Part shown: positions 33,270-45,499 of the stretch, in pieces
Layout of the letters: each line of letters starts with the position of its first letter
How positions within the stretch are numbered: position 1 is the first letter of the stretch
Origin: Trichaptum fuscoviolaceum
Taxonomy: Eukaryota > Basidiomycota > Agaricomycetes > Hymenochaetales > Trichaptaceae
Direction: 5' to 3'
Assembly (NCBI GenBank): GCA_910574455.1
Contig: CAJSYZ010000009.1
Coordinates: 124,001-188,000 of the forward strand
DNA length: 64,000 bases
The notes under the pieces: model-generated
Told to the model about the DNA's origin: nothing
Database searches by the model: none
What the model saw: the letters and a program-made list of their open reading frames with translations, nothing else
Made by a program: the position numbers and the translations under genes

Positions 33270-34520
33270 ATGAACAACTCAATGCTCCCCGTCGAGATCC
33301 TCGAATTCATCATCGAACACTTCATATCCGAATTCAGAGATTCTTACAATAGCCGGAGGGTCGAGTGCAAGTACACCCCTTACTGGCAACGCCACCTCAC
33401 GCCCGTTCTTCGCGTCTGCAAGTACTGGCACATGGTATCAGAGAGAATCATGTATCAACGTGTATCCGTGGGGGCGGACTTTTTCATTGGGACCGAAAAA
33501 TGGCTGTACCCACCCGAAGGACGCGGCCACTTGATCACGGAAAACCTGCTGGCTACGTTAATGACAAACTCCAGAATAGCCACGCACGTCAAAGACCTAC
33601 GACTGGCCGTTTATGACGTTCAATGTGCCGAAGCGCTAGATTACACGAGGACGAACCTCCGCATCCTCCACCTCTGCCCAAACGTAAGACACGTCGAGAT
33701 CAAAGGTTTCCACCACTCCGAAAGCGACGCTCTGGTCGAAGTACTGAAGGCGAAGTCCCAGTCACTCCTTTCCCTCTGCATCTCCCCGCATAGCGTCTCA
33801 AGATCAAACCTTCACGAGACCTCAGCCCCCTTCAAGCTTCTGGAGTTGATGCATTTCCTTCCGAAGCTTCGTACTATTATGGTCCGAGGATTTTCGTCGC
33901 TCGCAGAGCGGAAAATTACAGATGATCCTAGTGCACAGACTCCGCCGCCTGGTGCTCCTAACTGTTGTCCGGATCTTCAAGACATCCGACTTGTTAGTTG
34001 CAACATACAATACAGCGACTTGGAATCTCTACTCAATATGTCAGACCGTGTAAAATCTCTCAGCTTTGTTATGAAAGATGGGTCCGGCAGCGAAGCACTG
34101 CTAGAGAGATTATGCAGATGCTTACGCGGATGGTCCAGGACTCTCGAGCGCCTTAGCCTAGACATCGACCGGCAATTCGTTTCCTATCGTCCATTAGACG
34201 AGGCGCTTTCTATCCTGGAAGAATTGCGACAACTGGAGGTCATCGGGTCACTTCTCGCTTTGAGAACCGTTGCAGACCTCCCGTCGCTTGAGCGAATACG
34301 CTTCAAAACAGATTGGGAGGTCAAAAGGCGAGAAATGGACGATTTCGCCGCTCACCTGGAAAACTCAGCGAAGCTTCCTGCTCTCAAGTATGTCGAAGGG
34401 GCTTGGGGTTCTCGGCATTGGTATGGTTATGGCAGGCAGCTCAATGATATTTGTTCTGGGCGGGGCATTAAGTTGAAAATGAGTAATCGAAAGAACTTTA
34501 TTCCGAGTTACTTGTGGTAA
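33270..34520 (+). CDS. F-box-like protein (locus B'), intact
   Basis: Single-exon gene of 416 residues, ATG at 33270 (MNNSMLPVEILEFII). It is a close inverted copy of locus B, sharing long blocks such as DDPSAQTPPPGAPNCCPDL and LEELRQLEVIGSL. It carries two extra residues in the HETSAPFKLLELM segment. The reading frame has survived in both copies while the adjacent A copies are dead, which suggests that B-type proteins stay under constraint. The F-box-like N-terminus and leucine-rich body imply an SCF adaptor role (inferred). Confidence 0.8.
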   Translation: MNNSMLPVEILEFIIEHFISEFRDSYNSRRVECKYTPYWQRHLTPVLRVCKYWHMVSERIMYQRVSVGADFFIGTEKWLYPPEGRGHLITENLLATLMTNSRIATHVKDLRLAVYDVQCAEALDYTRTNLRILHLCPNVRHVEIKGFHHSESDALVEVLKAKSQSLLSLCISPHSVSRSNLHETSAPFKLLELMHFLPKLRTIMVRGFSSLAERKITDDPSAQTPPPGAPNCCPDLQDIRLVSCNIQYSDLESLLNMSDRVKSLSFVMKDGSGSEALLERLCRCLRGWSRTLERLSLDIDRQFVSYRPLDEALSILEELRQLEVIGSLLALRTVADLPSLERIRFKTDWEVKRREMDDFAAHLENSAKLPALKYVEGAWGSRHWYGYGRQLNDICSGRGIKLKMSNRKNFIPSYLW

Positions 34521-34714
34521 TTGTTACTTGCCTTAGCACTATACCACAATTCCAGCGTCAATGGTTTCTATACATATACTATGATAATATATCAAGAAAT
34601 TAGTTCGATGGATAGTTTAACTTGAATATGTTCTTACGCACGATTTTAAAGAAGTAAAGAGAAAGCTGCGAGGCATTTTAACCCAGTAAAAGATGCCAAA
34701 GACGGTACTACAGG

Positions 34715-35964
34715 CTACAACACGAATCCAGAAATCAGTGCACGACCATCCCACACCTGCAACTTGATGTTCCGCCTAAGACAGAGATCCCTCAGTTCGC
34801 TGCTAGCGCTACCACTGTATGTCAAGAAGGTCGCTAATGTGCTCAAGCGCAAGAAACGTCGTTGGATCCTCGGGGTGACGGACCAGGCGGCCCAACGCCT
34901 CATCCGTGAAGACCGAAGTGGAGCGCAATCGCTTGAGCCGCGGCAGGTTCGAGACAGCGCCAAAGTCGAGGTCATACTTGTGGACCTGCAGCTCCTCGAG
35001 TATCATCAGAGACGACAGCGCCTCGAATAGCGGGGCAGTGAGACGGAGCGTGACTCTGACCAGATGTGCAGCCGAAAGCACTGCAAGGTCCGTGCCCATG
35101 CGCGTAAGCATCCACATTAGTGCGTCTAGCGTTCCCATACTGTCTAAAGACCCATATATAGGAGCCATGAACTTCGAGACGCTGCTGCACATGGAACGGA
35201 AGGCGTTGAGGTGGAGGTCACGTAGACAGCCGACGGTAAAGACGATGTTTTGAAGATCGGGGCAACAGTCGGAGACACTGGAAGGATGGAAAGCAGACGG
35301 CTGCTTTCGCATTGCGAATCTCGGGAACCCTTCAACATGCACAGATTGAAGTTTCGGCCAGCTCTTCATAAGTTCCAGGAATCTGAACAACGCTCCTTCG
35401 CTGAAGTCCAGACGCTGCAAGTCTGGGGACACGATATCCTGAGGACCGATGCGAAATGAAACAAGTGATGTTTTGCTTCAGCGCATCGGTTAAAGTGTCT
35501 AGTTCGGAAGGGTGGAATCCTCGGACCTCCACGTACCTCACGTTTGGACAGATCTGAATGATAAGGGCGTTTGTTTGCGTCCGAAGCCTGATAGAGCTGC
35601 TGGTGTCCTCAACCCCTAGTTCAAGCCCCTCAACTAACGCGGCTACTCGAGGGTAGTTCAATAACGCTGCCAGAAGTTCCTTGGCAATGTCGACATCGTC
35701 CCGCAGGGGCAGCGCCTCCCAGTGTCCCCCCCTTCTCCGAGACTTCCTGCGCGGAAAGCACCTTCCGATGGATATGCGTCGATATAATAGTCTCTCGGGA
35801 CCATGTGCCATAGTTTGCAGACACGAGAAGACGTGTGAGGTACCATTGAGGAAGGAACTGAACTTGATGTTATCGGACCGACTCAGATATGCATATTTGT
35901 AGTCTGAAATGAGGTTCTCGTTGATGTATTCTAGTATCTCGATGGGTAAAACTGAGTTGTTCAT
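34715..35964 (-). pseudogene. F-box protein pseudogene (locus A')
   Basis: Inverted copy of locus A. It carries the same ancestral frameshift before LVSFRI. It also has one of its own: an extra base near 34,834 turns HIATFLTYSG into a premature stop frame, after which the correct frame (SELRDLCLRRNIK) resumes. The start (35964, MNNSVLPIEILEYI) and the end at 34715 (ISGFVL) remain recognisable. Confidence 0.82.
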
Positions 35965-36450
35965 GTTGCCGTTATTATTGTTATCCGTAGGTGATCGTTC
36001 GCTCTATTAAAAGTCCGTCATTTGCTAGATATTGCCAAAGAAGAGTGAATTACGTACGAAAACGAATACTGATGAAGCTTTTCGTCGAAATTCAGAAGAA
36101 AAGGACGAGGGCAATAGACGATGTGATGGAGGCGGGGGTCAGAAGAGTGATGATGTCGTTGTCAGTCTGACTGATATATGAAGCTTTGACAAATGAGAAT
36201 TCTGATGGATTGTTATTTTGAGGACTTTGAATCACACACAATTTTATCCTTATCATATATACAAAATTGATCTGTCAAAAAAAAATTGCAACTAAGAGAG
36301 GTATAAAAACGATTAAATACCAATGCTCACCTGCAGTCTCTAACACGATACTCTGGTCGTCCATACTTGCATAAGTAACGCCTTTCTCCCGTTTCCTCTC
36401 GAACTAACTGACCATCGTTCTAAGCACTCGGCTGTTCTGACCCGGAGTCT

Positions 36451-36674
36451 AAGGCGAATCCGAATCTGACCTTGTCGCAAAGGTGTCGAGATGATAAAGG
36501 TGATCCACGAGTCTGAGGGTAAGAAGGTACAAAGGTAGCTGTGTCACCACGTCGTCTGAGTCTCCGGAAGTTGAAAGACTAAGAATTCCACTCTCGGATC
36601 GAACAATTTCACACAATAACTCTATAAAAAACATGCTTCAAGAGCTTCTAGCTCATCACGAAAGGAAGAGACTA
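36451..36674. other. spacer between the duplication arm and locus E
   Basis: No gene or repeat is recognised in these 224 bases. Confidence 0.35.
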
Positions 36675-37874
36675 TTACCACGACAAACAGTCCGGAATAC
36701 AGTCATCGCGCCACCATTCCTCCAAGTCAATGCCCCGTCTAAGACAAGTAGCGTGCAGCTTCTTGTCTCGCATTTCAAGCTGAGATCCCGCTACAACGTA
36801 CTTGAGGGCAGGGAACTTCGTTGGGTCATCTAGATGAGCCGCAAATCTGCTCATATCCTCATCTGATTCGAAGCTCAGCCGCTGAAGCGATGGGAGGCCC
36901 GCAATGGCGCCGAATCCCGAGAGTGACCCGTTGATGACCAGTTCCTGAAGTACCTTTAGGGTAGAGAGTGCTTCCAGGAACGGACCATACGCCATGAATT
37001 CTTCGTCGATGTGCAACTTAAAATGTTCGAGAGTCAGAGACCACGCACGCAGGCACTCGCACAACGTGTCTAGCAGAGCTTCACTGCAGGACCAAGACTT
37101 TGTTATGATGCTAAGATGCTTCACACCGTCGGACGTTAAACGCAGGAGATTCAAATCGCCATAGTGTAGCTTGCAATTAGCGATTCGGATCTCTTGCAGA
37201 TTGGGACAACAGTTTGCAGCTTCGGGCGCATTAGCTGCATTTTGCTCTGCGAAGGGTGGCAGGCCTTCGGCTTTGATCATACGGAGCTTCGGCAAGCTAT
37301 GCACTACGTCCAGTAGTTTGAAGGAGTTCTCGTGGAAGTTCGCAGCTGAGAGACTATGCTGCGCGATGCAGAGGGAAACGAGCGAGTCGGACTTCGCCTT
37401 CAGCGCTTCAGCTAAAGCGTCGCTCTGAGTACGGTGGAATCCTCGGATCTCCACATGTGTCACGTAAGGACAGAGCTGCAGGATGCGAAGGTTTGTCCGT
37501 GTGTATTCTAACGCTTCAGCAAGCTGATCGTCCCTGATAGCGAGTTGGAGCTCTCTGACGAGCGACGCTATGCGAGGGTTTGATGATAGCGTTGTGAGAA
37601 TTTGCGTGGCGACCTCGTGTCCGAGTCTTCTTTATGACCCGCTTTCTCCAGGAGTGACAACAAAGAAGTCCGATCCCAAGGACACATATTGATACATGAG
37701 CCTCTCCGATATCGAGTGCCATGACTTGCAGACGCGAAGGAGAGGGGCAAGGTTGCGCTGCCAATGATACGAGATTTTCAATGACGTAATATCCAGATGA
37801 GAATTTCTGGCTTCGGCTATGAAACCTTCGATGATATGTTCGAGAATCTCGACGGGTATCGTTGGGATGCACAT
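36675..37874 (-). pseudogene. F-box protein (locus E), broken by one stop codon
   Basis: The frame from ATG 37874 to the stop at 36675 is 400 codons and is open except for one TAA at 37634-37632 (codon 81), just after the F-box-like module. On both sides the protein aligns with loci B and F: LAPLLRVCKSWHSISERLMY before the stop; IASLVRELQLAI, LCPYVTHVEIRGFH and LPSLQRLSFESD after it. A single base change explains the loss, so the inactivation is probably recent. Readthrough cannot be excluded from sequence. Confidence 0.8.
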
Positions 37875-38304
37875 CGCAAAATGAGTGACTAGCGGCCGAT
37901 CTTTTGATCAAAGCTGTGAAAGTGGATTGTTAATCAATTATTACTGGCATCGTGGAGTCAATTCCTTACGAGAACTGGTACAGGGTAAATCTGAGCAAGG
38001 CCTCGAAGTCAAGGATGAGAGTGATATACGATGTGAGGGTTGAGGGAAGGTCCCATCAGAGTTGCGAAATCCTTATCGATGCAGCGGATTCCCACGGGTG
38101 AGTTCAACCCAAGGCCAAGAGATGGCTGCTTCAGTTCCAGCGACGTTTTTTCATATACGGGAGCTGATAATCGTGCATCTTATCAAATATGAGCGATCAG
38201 TGAGGTGCCTCGATATCGATTGCCAGTAGTACACACCACGTGTATGTCTTCCAGTTTCCAGCTACGAGTTGTATCTTGCTTTCCATGCCATGATCGCTGT
38301 CTTA
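37875..38304. other. intergenic region, nothing recognised
   Basis: No coding frame or repeat is supported. The first part should contain the promoter of locus E. Confidence 0.35.
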
Positions 38305-38925
38305 TCATCGCCAGTATTCAGCGCCCCGCGCATTGCTTATCTTCTTCGTTTTACCCACGTAGCCGATCGCTACCGATGAAGACACCATCATGACCATCAT
38401 CCGTCTCTTCTCGTAGTGTTCAGATTCGTCTTCGCAGTTAATGGCTTCCTGGATTAGACATTCTACGTTTGTTGGGCGGTGGACGGTGGAAGGTGGTGAG
38501 GAAGGGCGCGATGATCCAGCATAGGCAAATAGACGTATCCCGAGACATATTGAGATAAGCGCCGACGCTAGCGCTGTGATCGAGACAGACGGAAAGATGT
38601 CGTTAAGTTGAACTTGATGCACTGAGCGCCGACGCGTGGAGGAATAGGTGTAGTTATTTGAAGACAAACTTTTTGCAAGACGGCTGGTCAACTTGAGTAT
38701 AAGATATCGCGTATATGTAGGTAAGAATTAAGAATTAATTTACGTACCGCTCACCTTCAAATTCGCGGCCACCCAGTATACCCTCAGCTCAGTCGCTTTT
38801 CGCCTTCCTCCCTGCGATGAGAACGGAGAGATGGTTTTCATATCTGCAAGTACATATGCGGTGGCCGAAAGACCAGTGTTGTCTCTTCTAGAAGGTGTCG
38901 TCGTCCGGTCAGCGACGTAGGCCAT
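38305..38925 (-). CDS. small predicted membrane protein, unknown function
   Basis: Two exons, 38925-38755 and 38691-38305, joined in phase 0 by a 63-bp intron (GTGAGC...CTCAAG), give 185 residues. The N-terminal ~70 residues are basic and Ser/Thr-rich. A hydrophobic stretch (SITALASALISICLGIRLFA, about residues 93-112) is a likely transmembrane helix. A weaker one follows (MMVMMVSSSVAIGYVG). No signal peptide or known domain is visible. The intact splice and single open frame support a real gene, but I recognise no homologue. Confidence 0.5.
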
Positions 38926-41216
38926 GAGTGTAGTAGGTTGGGCGAATCGTACGAGCGAGGCTTCAGAGAGTTTGAGATTTCGATTATCATCCAGCGCTTG
39001 GCTATTCTAAGGTTGAATGGCCAAGATGGTACCTCCGTGATCGTCGAAAGGCGTTTAGATAAATTTTAGCGAAAGCGAAGTAGTCTGGACTCTCCAGGAA
39101 CGACACGGGGCCGCTTCGCGACCTTCAAGTCTCCACGCGCTCCATCTTCGCAACGCCGGAGTCAACCATGTAGGTCAAGACATGGGCGTCTCGCCCGTAA
39201 CCCCAACACGTCGTGCGTGTTGATGCAGCTCACTTTAAGGCTCTGCGTTTGCGGGCGCGGCTGATGGTACCATCAAATATTAGCGTCAGATTAGATACGC
39301 GTGACGAGGAAGCAATGGGAGCACCATACCTGGGTGAGTTTCACTGCACATCATCCACCTTCGCCCAAGCCTCCGCCTCCGCGAGCCTCTGGTTTCTCTT
39401 CACGACCCCTTACTCGACCAGTTAAAACCTCCCGTCCCGTACGAGGGTGTGCATTAGAGAGACCTCACTGTACCAGGAAGCACCTCTCAATCTATCTCCT
39501 CGTTTCCCTTCACCAAGCCCGAGTCGATCGTCAGCGGGAGGAAGGTATTAGCAACGGATGGGTTAAAGTTGTCGCTCGGTCGACTTGTTGCCAATAACCG
39601 AGCGTACGTTTGTATCGTCTGCCGTATTCTGAACCCACATCACCCTCTCTCATTCCCAATAACTTCAACATCCCTCTTTGTCTCCGACATCATTTCAGCC
39701 CGCCCGCACCGAGGGACGTGGAACCTCCTTTCACCAACATCCAAACACTCAGCTCGCAGCACATCCGATTGATACACTGAGTCCATCCCCATTCCCATCA
39801 CCGCCGTCAAGTGAGACATTTCAGCGGCCACTGCACGGCTCGTTATTGAAGTCATGACAGCTGCCTATGCGCAAGGAAGGATGTTTAAGAGGCGCAGACG
39901 ATGGTTGCAGCGGGGATGCGCTGCCCGAGACCCTTTCTCCTGCCAATGTATGGTTCAGTTTGAAGATATCTTAGCGATCTCAGTACATTTATGGGCAAAA
40001 GTACGTGGTATACGTACTGAACTGAGCGAAATTCCTTCTGTTTGGTCTGAGGGAAACAGAGCAGTCTCTATTGCAGGTATCTGACACTTTTAATCTCCAG
40101 TTAAGAAGGGTCAAGGCGCTGAGTTCGAGGCTCAATCCGACAGCAGTTGATAAGCTTGACCAGCCTCTAAATTGCTAGTAACAAGTCTATCAAGAAGTAA
40201 GAAAACGGTTCGGAAGTCGAACGTAAAAAAGCGCACATATTTCCATCCATATTTCTGTTGAATGTTTTGTCGACCTTCTTAAGCTTCATAAAAGCCTCAA
40301 TTTTTGACAGTATTTGATAGGATAAAATCGTAACAGACGACTTCGGAAGTGTTGGTTGAGAGAGATTGAAGAAAAGGAAAGTATCGTCTTACTACGAGCG
40401 CTTAAATTGGGCGCTTGGTGTCCGGACTCGGACTCGGTAAATATTCTTTGCCGATAAAACCGATCTTCTCTTTCTTCCATCTTGTCTAGAAAGCAGATCA
40501 TACGTCAACATCAGGGCTCGGATTCATCCTCAAAGTTCGTAGCTGCGCTATCATATAAGCGAACCCTTCGATGTCTGAAATTAATGTGATTCTTTATTTT
40601 CTTGAAGATCAGATAATAGCTGGACACGACATTGGCATTTTGTGAAACTGCACTCTACATTACAGCGTCTTGAAATCCTTACGCGGTATGTCAGACCGTG
40701 TAAGGTTTCTCAGCGCTGTTACTACATTGGCCCGGCTGCGAATGTCCCGAGTAACTTGGTGTGGTAGCAGTTTCTCAGATCTATTTGAAGGAATCGCAAG
40801 ACTACTGTGCACGACGAATGTCTTGCGTGAAACGAAAACATTATAAACCTTTGCTCCGGATGTACTATTTTCGTCGACAACCCGACACTACCTTAACCGC
40901 CTTTAACGTTCAACTCAGCCATTCTCGATGGATGCGTTACTCATATATACACTGCGCGTCTCATTTGTACCCGGTGACTACGATTACATTATGTACAACC
41001 GCTATGGAGGTTATCGATTAACTGTATTCTTAGGCTGAGCGGAGCATTGAGGCGATGACCTCTGATGGTTATCTTGCCTATCAGGTGCCGGTATGCCTTT
41101 CTTACTGTAGCACGATTCGAAGCTCGGGACATGAGTGGCGATGAGACAAGGTTCGATGGAATGGATGAGGCTACTCCCATTGCTCCTACTCTTGTATACG
41201 TGGGAGCTATGCAACA
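38926..41216. other. 2.3-kb stretch with no supported gene
   Basis: Several short frames exist on both strands but none has splice logic, start context or a recognisable motif. Nothing is called. Confidence 0.4.
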
Positions 41217-41224
41217 TATATAAA
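41217..41224 (+). promoter_or_regulatory. TATA box
   Basis: TATATAAA lies 63 bases upstream of the first good ATG (41287, context ACCATGG). The intervening CATC- and TC-rich leader is typical of fungal 5' UTRs. Confidence 0.55.
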
Positions 41225-41286
41225 GCCACCGCAAGCTCACATCGTCACCTCATCCAACATCTTTGCTCTCAATCCTGCATTGTACC

Positions 41287-43722
41287 ATGGCCCCACACTT
41301 CCATAGTAAACAACGAAAGGTCCGCGCTGAAGACCTGAAGCTTCTGGAGGGTAATTGGGGACTGGCTAGGACACAGTGGGAGCTAACGTATGTCTACGTT
41401 AAGCCAGCACAACACGGAATTGATAGTGAAACGGGATCCATTAACTCGTTCTCAACCAATGCGACTATGGACAACAATGTCGGTACGGGTCGGATGCTTG
41501 ATAAGTTCTACCAATATATCGGGAGGAAGATTGAGCGGGTCATACTGAACCTCCGCATGCGCGTCGAACTCGTTCCCCCGAATAGGATCCTTGACCGTCT
41601 CTTGGAAAAGTCTCAATATCAGACGGTATACACTCTCGTAAGCCGGGACATGGACTTTGTATTGGAGGAAACTGGTAAGGACAAAGGGCGTGCGGCAGTA
41701 TCAGGGGTGCTTAGCCTCCTACATCAGACGCGGTGAGCAAATGCGCTGCCAATAAGTGACAGGTGGCCATTGACATCACCCCGAGATCGAAGTCAATAAA
41801 TCGATCTGCTGCAGCACTCATGGCGCTCATTCAGTTATCAACGTCAGATATAATATACAAAGAGCTCTACTTTAATTCTGCTAAGGACGAACAAATATTT
41901 GACTTGGAGACACTTGTGCAGTCTCTCAATAACTCGCATCCACAGAGAGCCCTTTTCTGTTCTTTGGTTGTTCTAGCCAGGGCACAATTTGTCCTCTCAT
42001 ATAGCATAATCTTGATTGATGTCCCATCTTCCGTAGATGCCTTACGGGAGGAAATGATAGAGATTGTGGAACTAATGCAGTATGTGTTTATCGTCCTTCT
42101 TAGTGTCTAGTTCATATGACAAGATGATTCTTATAGACAAAATGACCAAAACACACTATTGGTTTTCAGCAAGGCATACCATCTATTAGTGCAAGTAGAC
42201 CGTATATTTACACTCAGCAGGAATCGGAGAAATGCGGATTGGATTTCGGAGACAGCTTATTTCCTCTTCTTAATCCTCATCAGATGCTATAATCGAGTTC
42301 GTTTCACCGGAAGCGATCGTCGGTTTTCAACTTCTATTTTGTTGATGTGCACCAGCTATATCGACATACTGTTCAAAAACATATGGCAAATGCTAATGAG
42401 ATCCGTCACTTGCTACTTCCCTTGGCATGACGTGCGACTTCTCCGGCATATTATGGCATTGACAATGCTATTTGTTGTGTATGTGTTAGAAAGTCTATTT
42501 CTTCTCCCGTTAACTTATGTTCATAAAGGTTCCAGGATATAGGAATCAGAGAGAGATTTCCCAAGTCGATTGGTACAATATCGAAACCACGCTTTATTCC
42601 TGATGACTTCAATATCCCACGAAGGCTTGGAAGAGATAAGAACCGTATACTGTCACAATTCGCCGTCGCGACTCTCCCTAGAACCTACCGCCTCTATGAG
42701 AATCCTGAGGACCTTAACGAGAGGCTCGAGAGCAAGCAACGAGGAATGTATATGCTACTACGGTGGTCAAATCCAGATCATATCGGTTACGTCACGACCT
42801 AAATCATTCGCTCCGCTGCGCACGGTCAATTCATATCTATGACGAGAAAAATGCATTGTTTGAGGAGTTCTTATGCGCTCGGAGCCATCAACTTGACTGT
42901 GGCTGCATCCACTCCTACTCCCCTAGATCGCGCATATGCGAGGACTGCTACTGGCGCTGGAAAACGTATAAGGAGAAATGTCATTTTCGGAAGGCATGGG
43001 GAGAGTACCTTTGCAACGACTTGGAATGGGACTGGGATTTATCGAGTTGTTTGCGGCGTCTCCTCAATGTCGGAGATGAAATGGACGGAGCACATCCAAA
43101 CGAAACTCTTATCCTCGAACTTCAAGTAGACGCCCAAAATGACTGTGATTGTGGAGTTCACTTGGATTCACTCAAGAGTGTGCGAGTGGCTTATAAGACT
43201 GCGTCGGGAGAGACCAAGTTCAGGACATTCACTACTTGCCCGTCTATGGAGGACATTTCTTCTCGTCCGGAGAGGCAGTCGGAGATCAACACGTCCGGAT
43301 CCCTGACACGTACTTGTATCCCGTTAGCACAAGGCGGCGAAGTGGAGCACTTAGCAGGCTTAGAGAATATGGAAAGGGATCATCAGGCTAAATCAGGGAG
43401 CTCATCAGGAAAAGAGGTTGACTATACCAACGGGACGAGCAAGGTAAAGATGAAGGCTAAGGTCTCAGAGGACAGCGGTGACGTTGGTGAAGACGGTAAC
43501 TGATTGGAGAAACAAGCCCTGATGCGACTTCACACTGATACAGTGAACCGGTTTGCGCAAAACTACAAGATGCATCTTGCACCACCGTTGAGAAGAAGCA
43601 TGCACATGTGGATTCACCAGAACAGAGTGTCACAGGCTTTTAAAAGTGGCAGCGAGGATGAGCCGGACAACGTTGTCCCCATTTATTGGAGAGCGGTCGA
43701 TACTCCTGTCGATACTAATTAA
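41287..43722 (+). CDS. multi-exon protein of unknown function, Cys-rich C-terminal half
   Basis: The start is ATG 41287 (MAPHFHSKQRKVRAEDLKLL). Coding blocks run approximately 41287-41706, 41763-42079, 42137-42485, 42530-42775, 42854-43496 and 43545-43722. The intron at 42080-42136 (GTATGT...TTATAG) and the 48-bp intron at about 43,497-43,544 (GTAACT...TACAG) fit well. The first junction and the one near 42,500 need weak donors and remain uncertain. The second and third blocks are helical; the latter includes a Leu-rich HIMALTMLFVV segment that could span a membrane. The fifth has CGCIH ... RICEDCYW, a possible zinc-binding cluster, then an acidic/Ser-rich tail. I do not recognise the family. 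Two doubtful splices mean it could be degraded. Confidence 0.48.
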
Positions 43723-45499
43723 CTTAAATACTGTTGACTGGACACATCGCAGCCTATGTATACCTTTGATGGCCTTTCGCATCAGCCGGTGGGCATGAAG
43801 GAAGGGGTCAATCATCGAATCTCGGGATTACTAACCGGTGGGTCGGATTGTATATTACATGCGCCGGTGTATCAGATTTTGCCCTCACCTTCACTTTACT
43901 TCTACCATGGAGTCAGTACGACAAAGGCAGACTTAGATTCCCGGGCATGGTGAAATAAAGCTGGTGCGTTGTTGAGCATCGGGTGACTGGTGTGGTTCAT
44001 GAGATAAACAGGTTGTTGGGGGTAGTGAGCAGAAGTACAAATAGTATTCAAAGATGCCAAAGCATTCACTGGGAGGTAACAATGCGTGAAAAGTAATAAC
44101 AACGTATGGAAGTGACGCTACAACAAGAAACCGGGGATTTGTATTCCCCAAGAATGTCCAAATCCGGTAGTAATGGTTACTACTCAGTGTTGACTTTCCG
44201 CCGGTGGGACCCTGAACCAAAAAAGGAAACACCAAAACCAGCACAACGGTAACAAACTTGCCGTCGCGGCATCAAGTACTAACCACTTACTGTCAACCGC
44301 AACGGTAGGACTCTCCTTTCCTCCGTCCACCATAACTCTCTCCAGCAAATCCATCGCCCTTGAAAATAGGTGAAGACCTTCGTTCTGAGATCTGCCCGCG
44401 GCGCCTGCGGTGGAACTGCTTATCGCAGACGCCACCATAATATCAACAGAGGAGACAGACGGCGCAAGCGTGACTGTATCTAAGCTTGTCGAGGAGGTCT
44501 TCGTCAACGGCTGTGGCCCCGTCCTTTGCGGCGCGCTGAGCAATGCGGGCCTCCTGGAGCTCCTCAAATTCAATTGCAACGATTATGTAGTTCGTCCACA
44601 TCCGCCAGCTGTTATAGCTGCGTTTGAGCAATATATCAAGAGCACGGAATGCGAGGAGTTTGTTGGAGAATGGAACTATTGGACTGTGTTATTACAATGT
44701 AATAGCTTCATCCTCTGAAACTGAGCTTTTTAGACTTATAATGGCTGACTTCAGGCCGAAACTTCACCTCTTGTAAATTTCTGAGTGCGAATGTGGTTTC
44801 ATTCCACTGTAAGAACCACCGGCATGTGTCTGCCGGGGGAACGTCTCATTATTTCGGTCACTCTTTCCTTTTTAGGATCAGGGTCCCACCGGCGGAAATT
44901 CAGCAACTGTTACTACTAGTACGACTCCGACTCCGACATCAGTGGCTGCCGGCCCGGCAACTTCAAGTTGAACTTGAACTCAGGATCAAGCCGAGAGTGG
45001 TGACAACTTGAACGTTACTTTGCTGATCACCACTCCAATGTACATCCCACCTAAACTGTTTCTTCTACTTCCTTGATTTTCTCGTCCTCCTCTCTTGCGG
45101 GCCTATTGAGAGAATGGAGATGGCGGGGATAACAACTGGGAGGAGGCGCTACTACTGGCAAGGAACTGAATGAAGGGGAAGGGGAATGCTCAAGTTGGTA
45201 ACTATTGATCTGCTCTATCATTGTTTGGTGCTCGTTGTGTTGATCGGTCCCATTCAGCCGCTCATAGCAAGGAAATAATCTAATCTGTGGGACTTCGACG
45301 TTTGTTGATGATTGATGATTATCATGATAAGGACTGCCAACGATGTCAACGCGCTCCCGACTCCTTCAACCATCACGTCGCCCATCCTCTTATCTTGAAC
45401 CACCTTGTACCTTCTTTGTAAGTACTGCATTTTGCTTTACCCATATTGATCCGCTGACTTACCAATCAAGTAGTTTTAAAGACCGCCCACAAGTTGCTC
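43723..45499. other. intergenic region with a local inverted repeat
   Basis: About 44,165-44,245 and 44,855-44,935 are inverted copies of each other, sharing GGTCCCACCGGCGGAAA and a TTCCTTTTT flank. They enclose a short open frame (44,410-44,718) of unknown nature. A CAACTTCAAGTTGAACTTG cluster lies at 44,958-45,015. The last 150 bases should hold the promoter of F-box locus F. Confidence 0.45.

Larger units (their letters stand above)
32130..36450 (-). repeat. right arm of the inverted segmental duplication
   Basis: This is the reverse complement of 4,160-9,045. Order from left to right is the tail after C', C' remnant (-), B' (+), A' (-), then the A upstream region. The arm is shorter than its partner because most of the C gene body is missing from C'. 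Past about 36,380 similarity drops to roughly two-thirds. Confidence 0.88.

Noticed and set aside
34906..35253. Long antisense frames opposite the F-box copies (also at 5183-5599)
   Set aside because: They mirror a leucine-rich coding strand, have no start context, and occur only because the sense codons avoid certain triplets.
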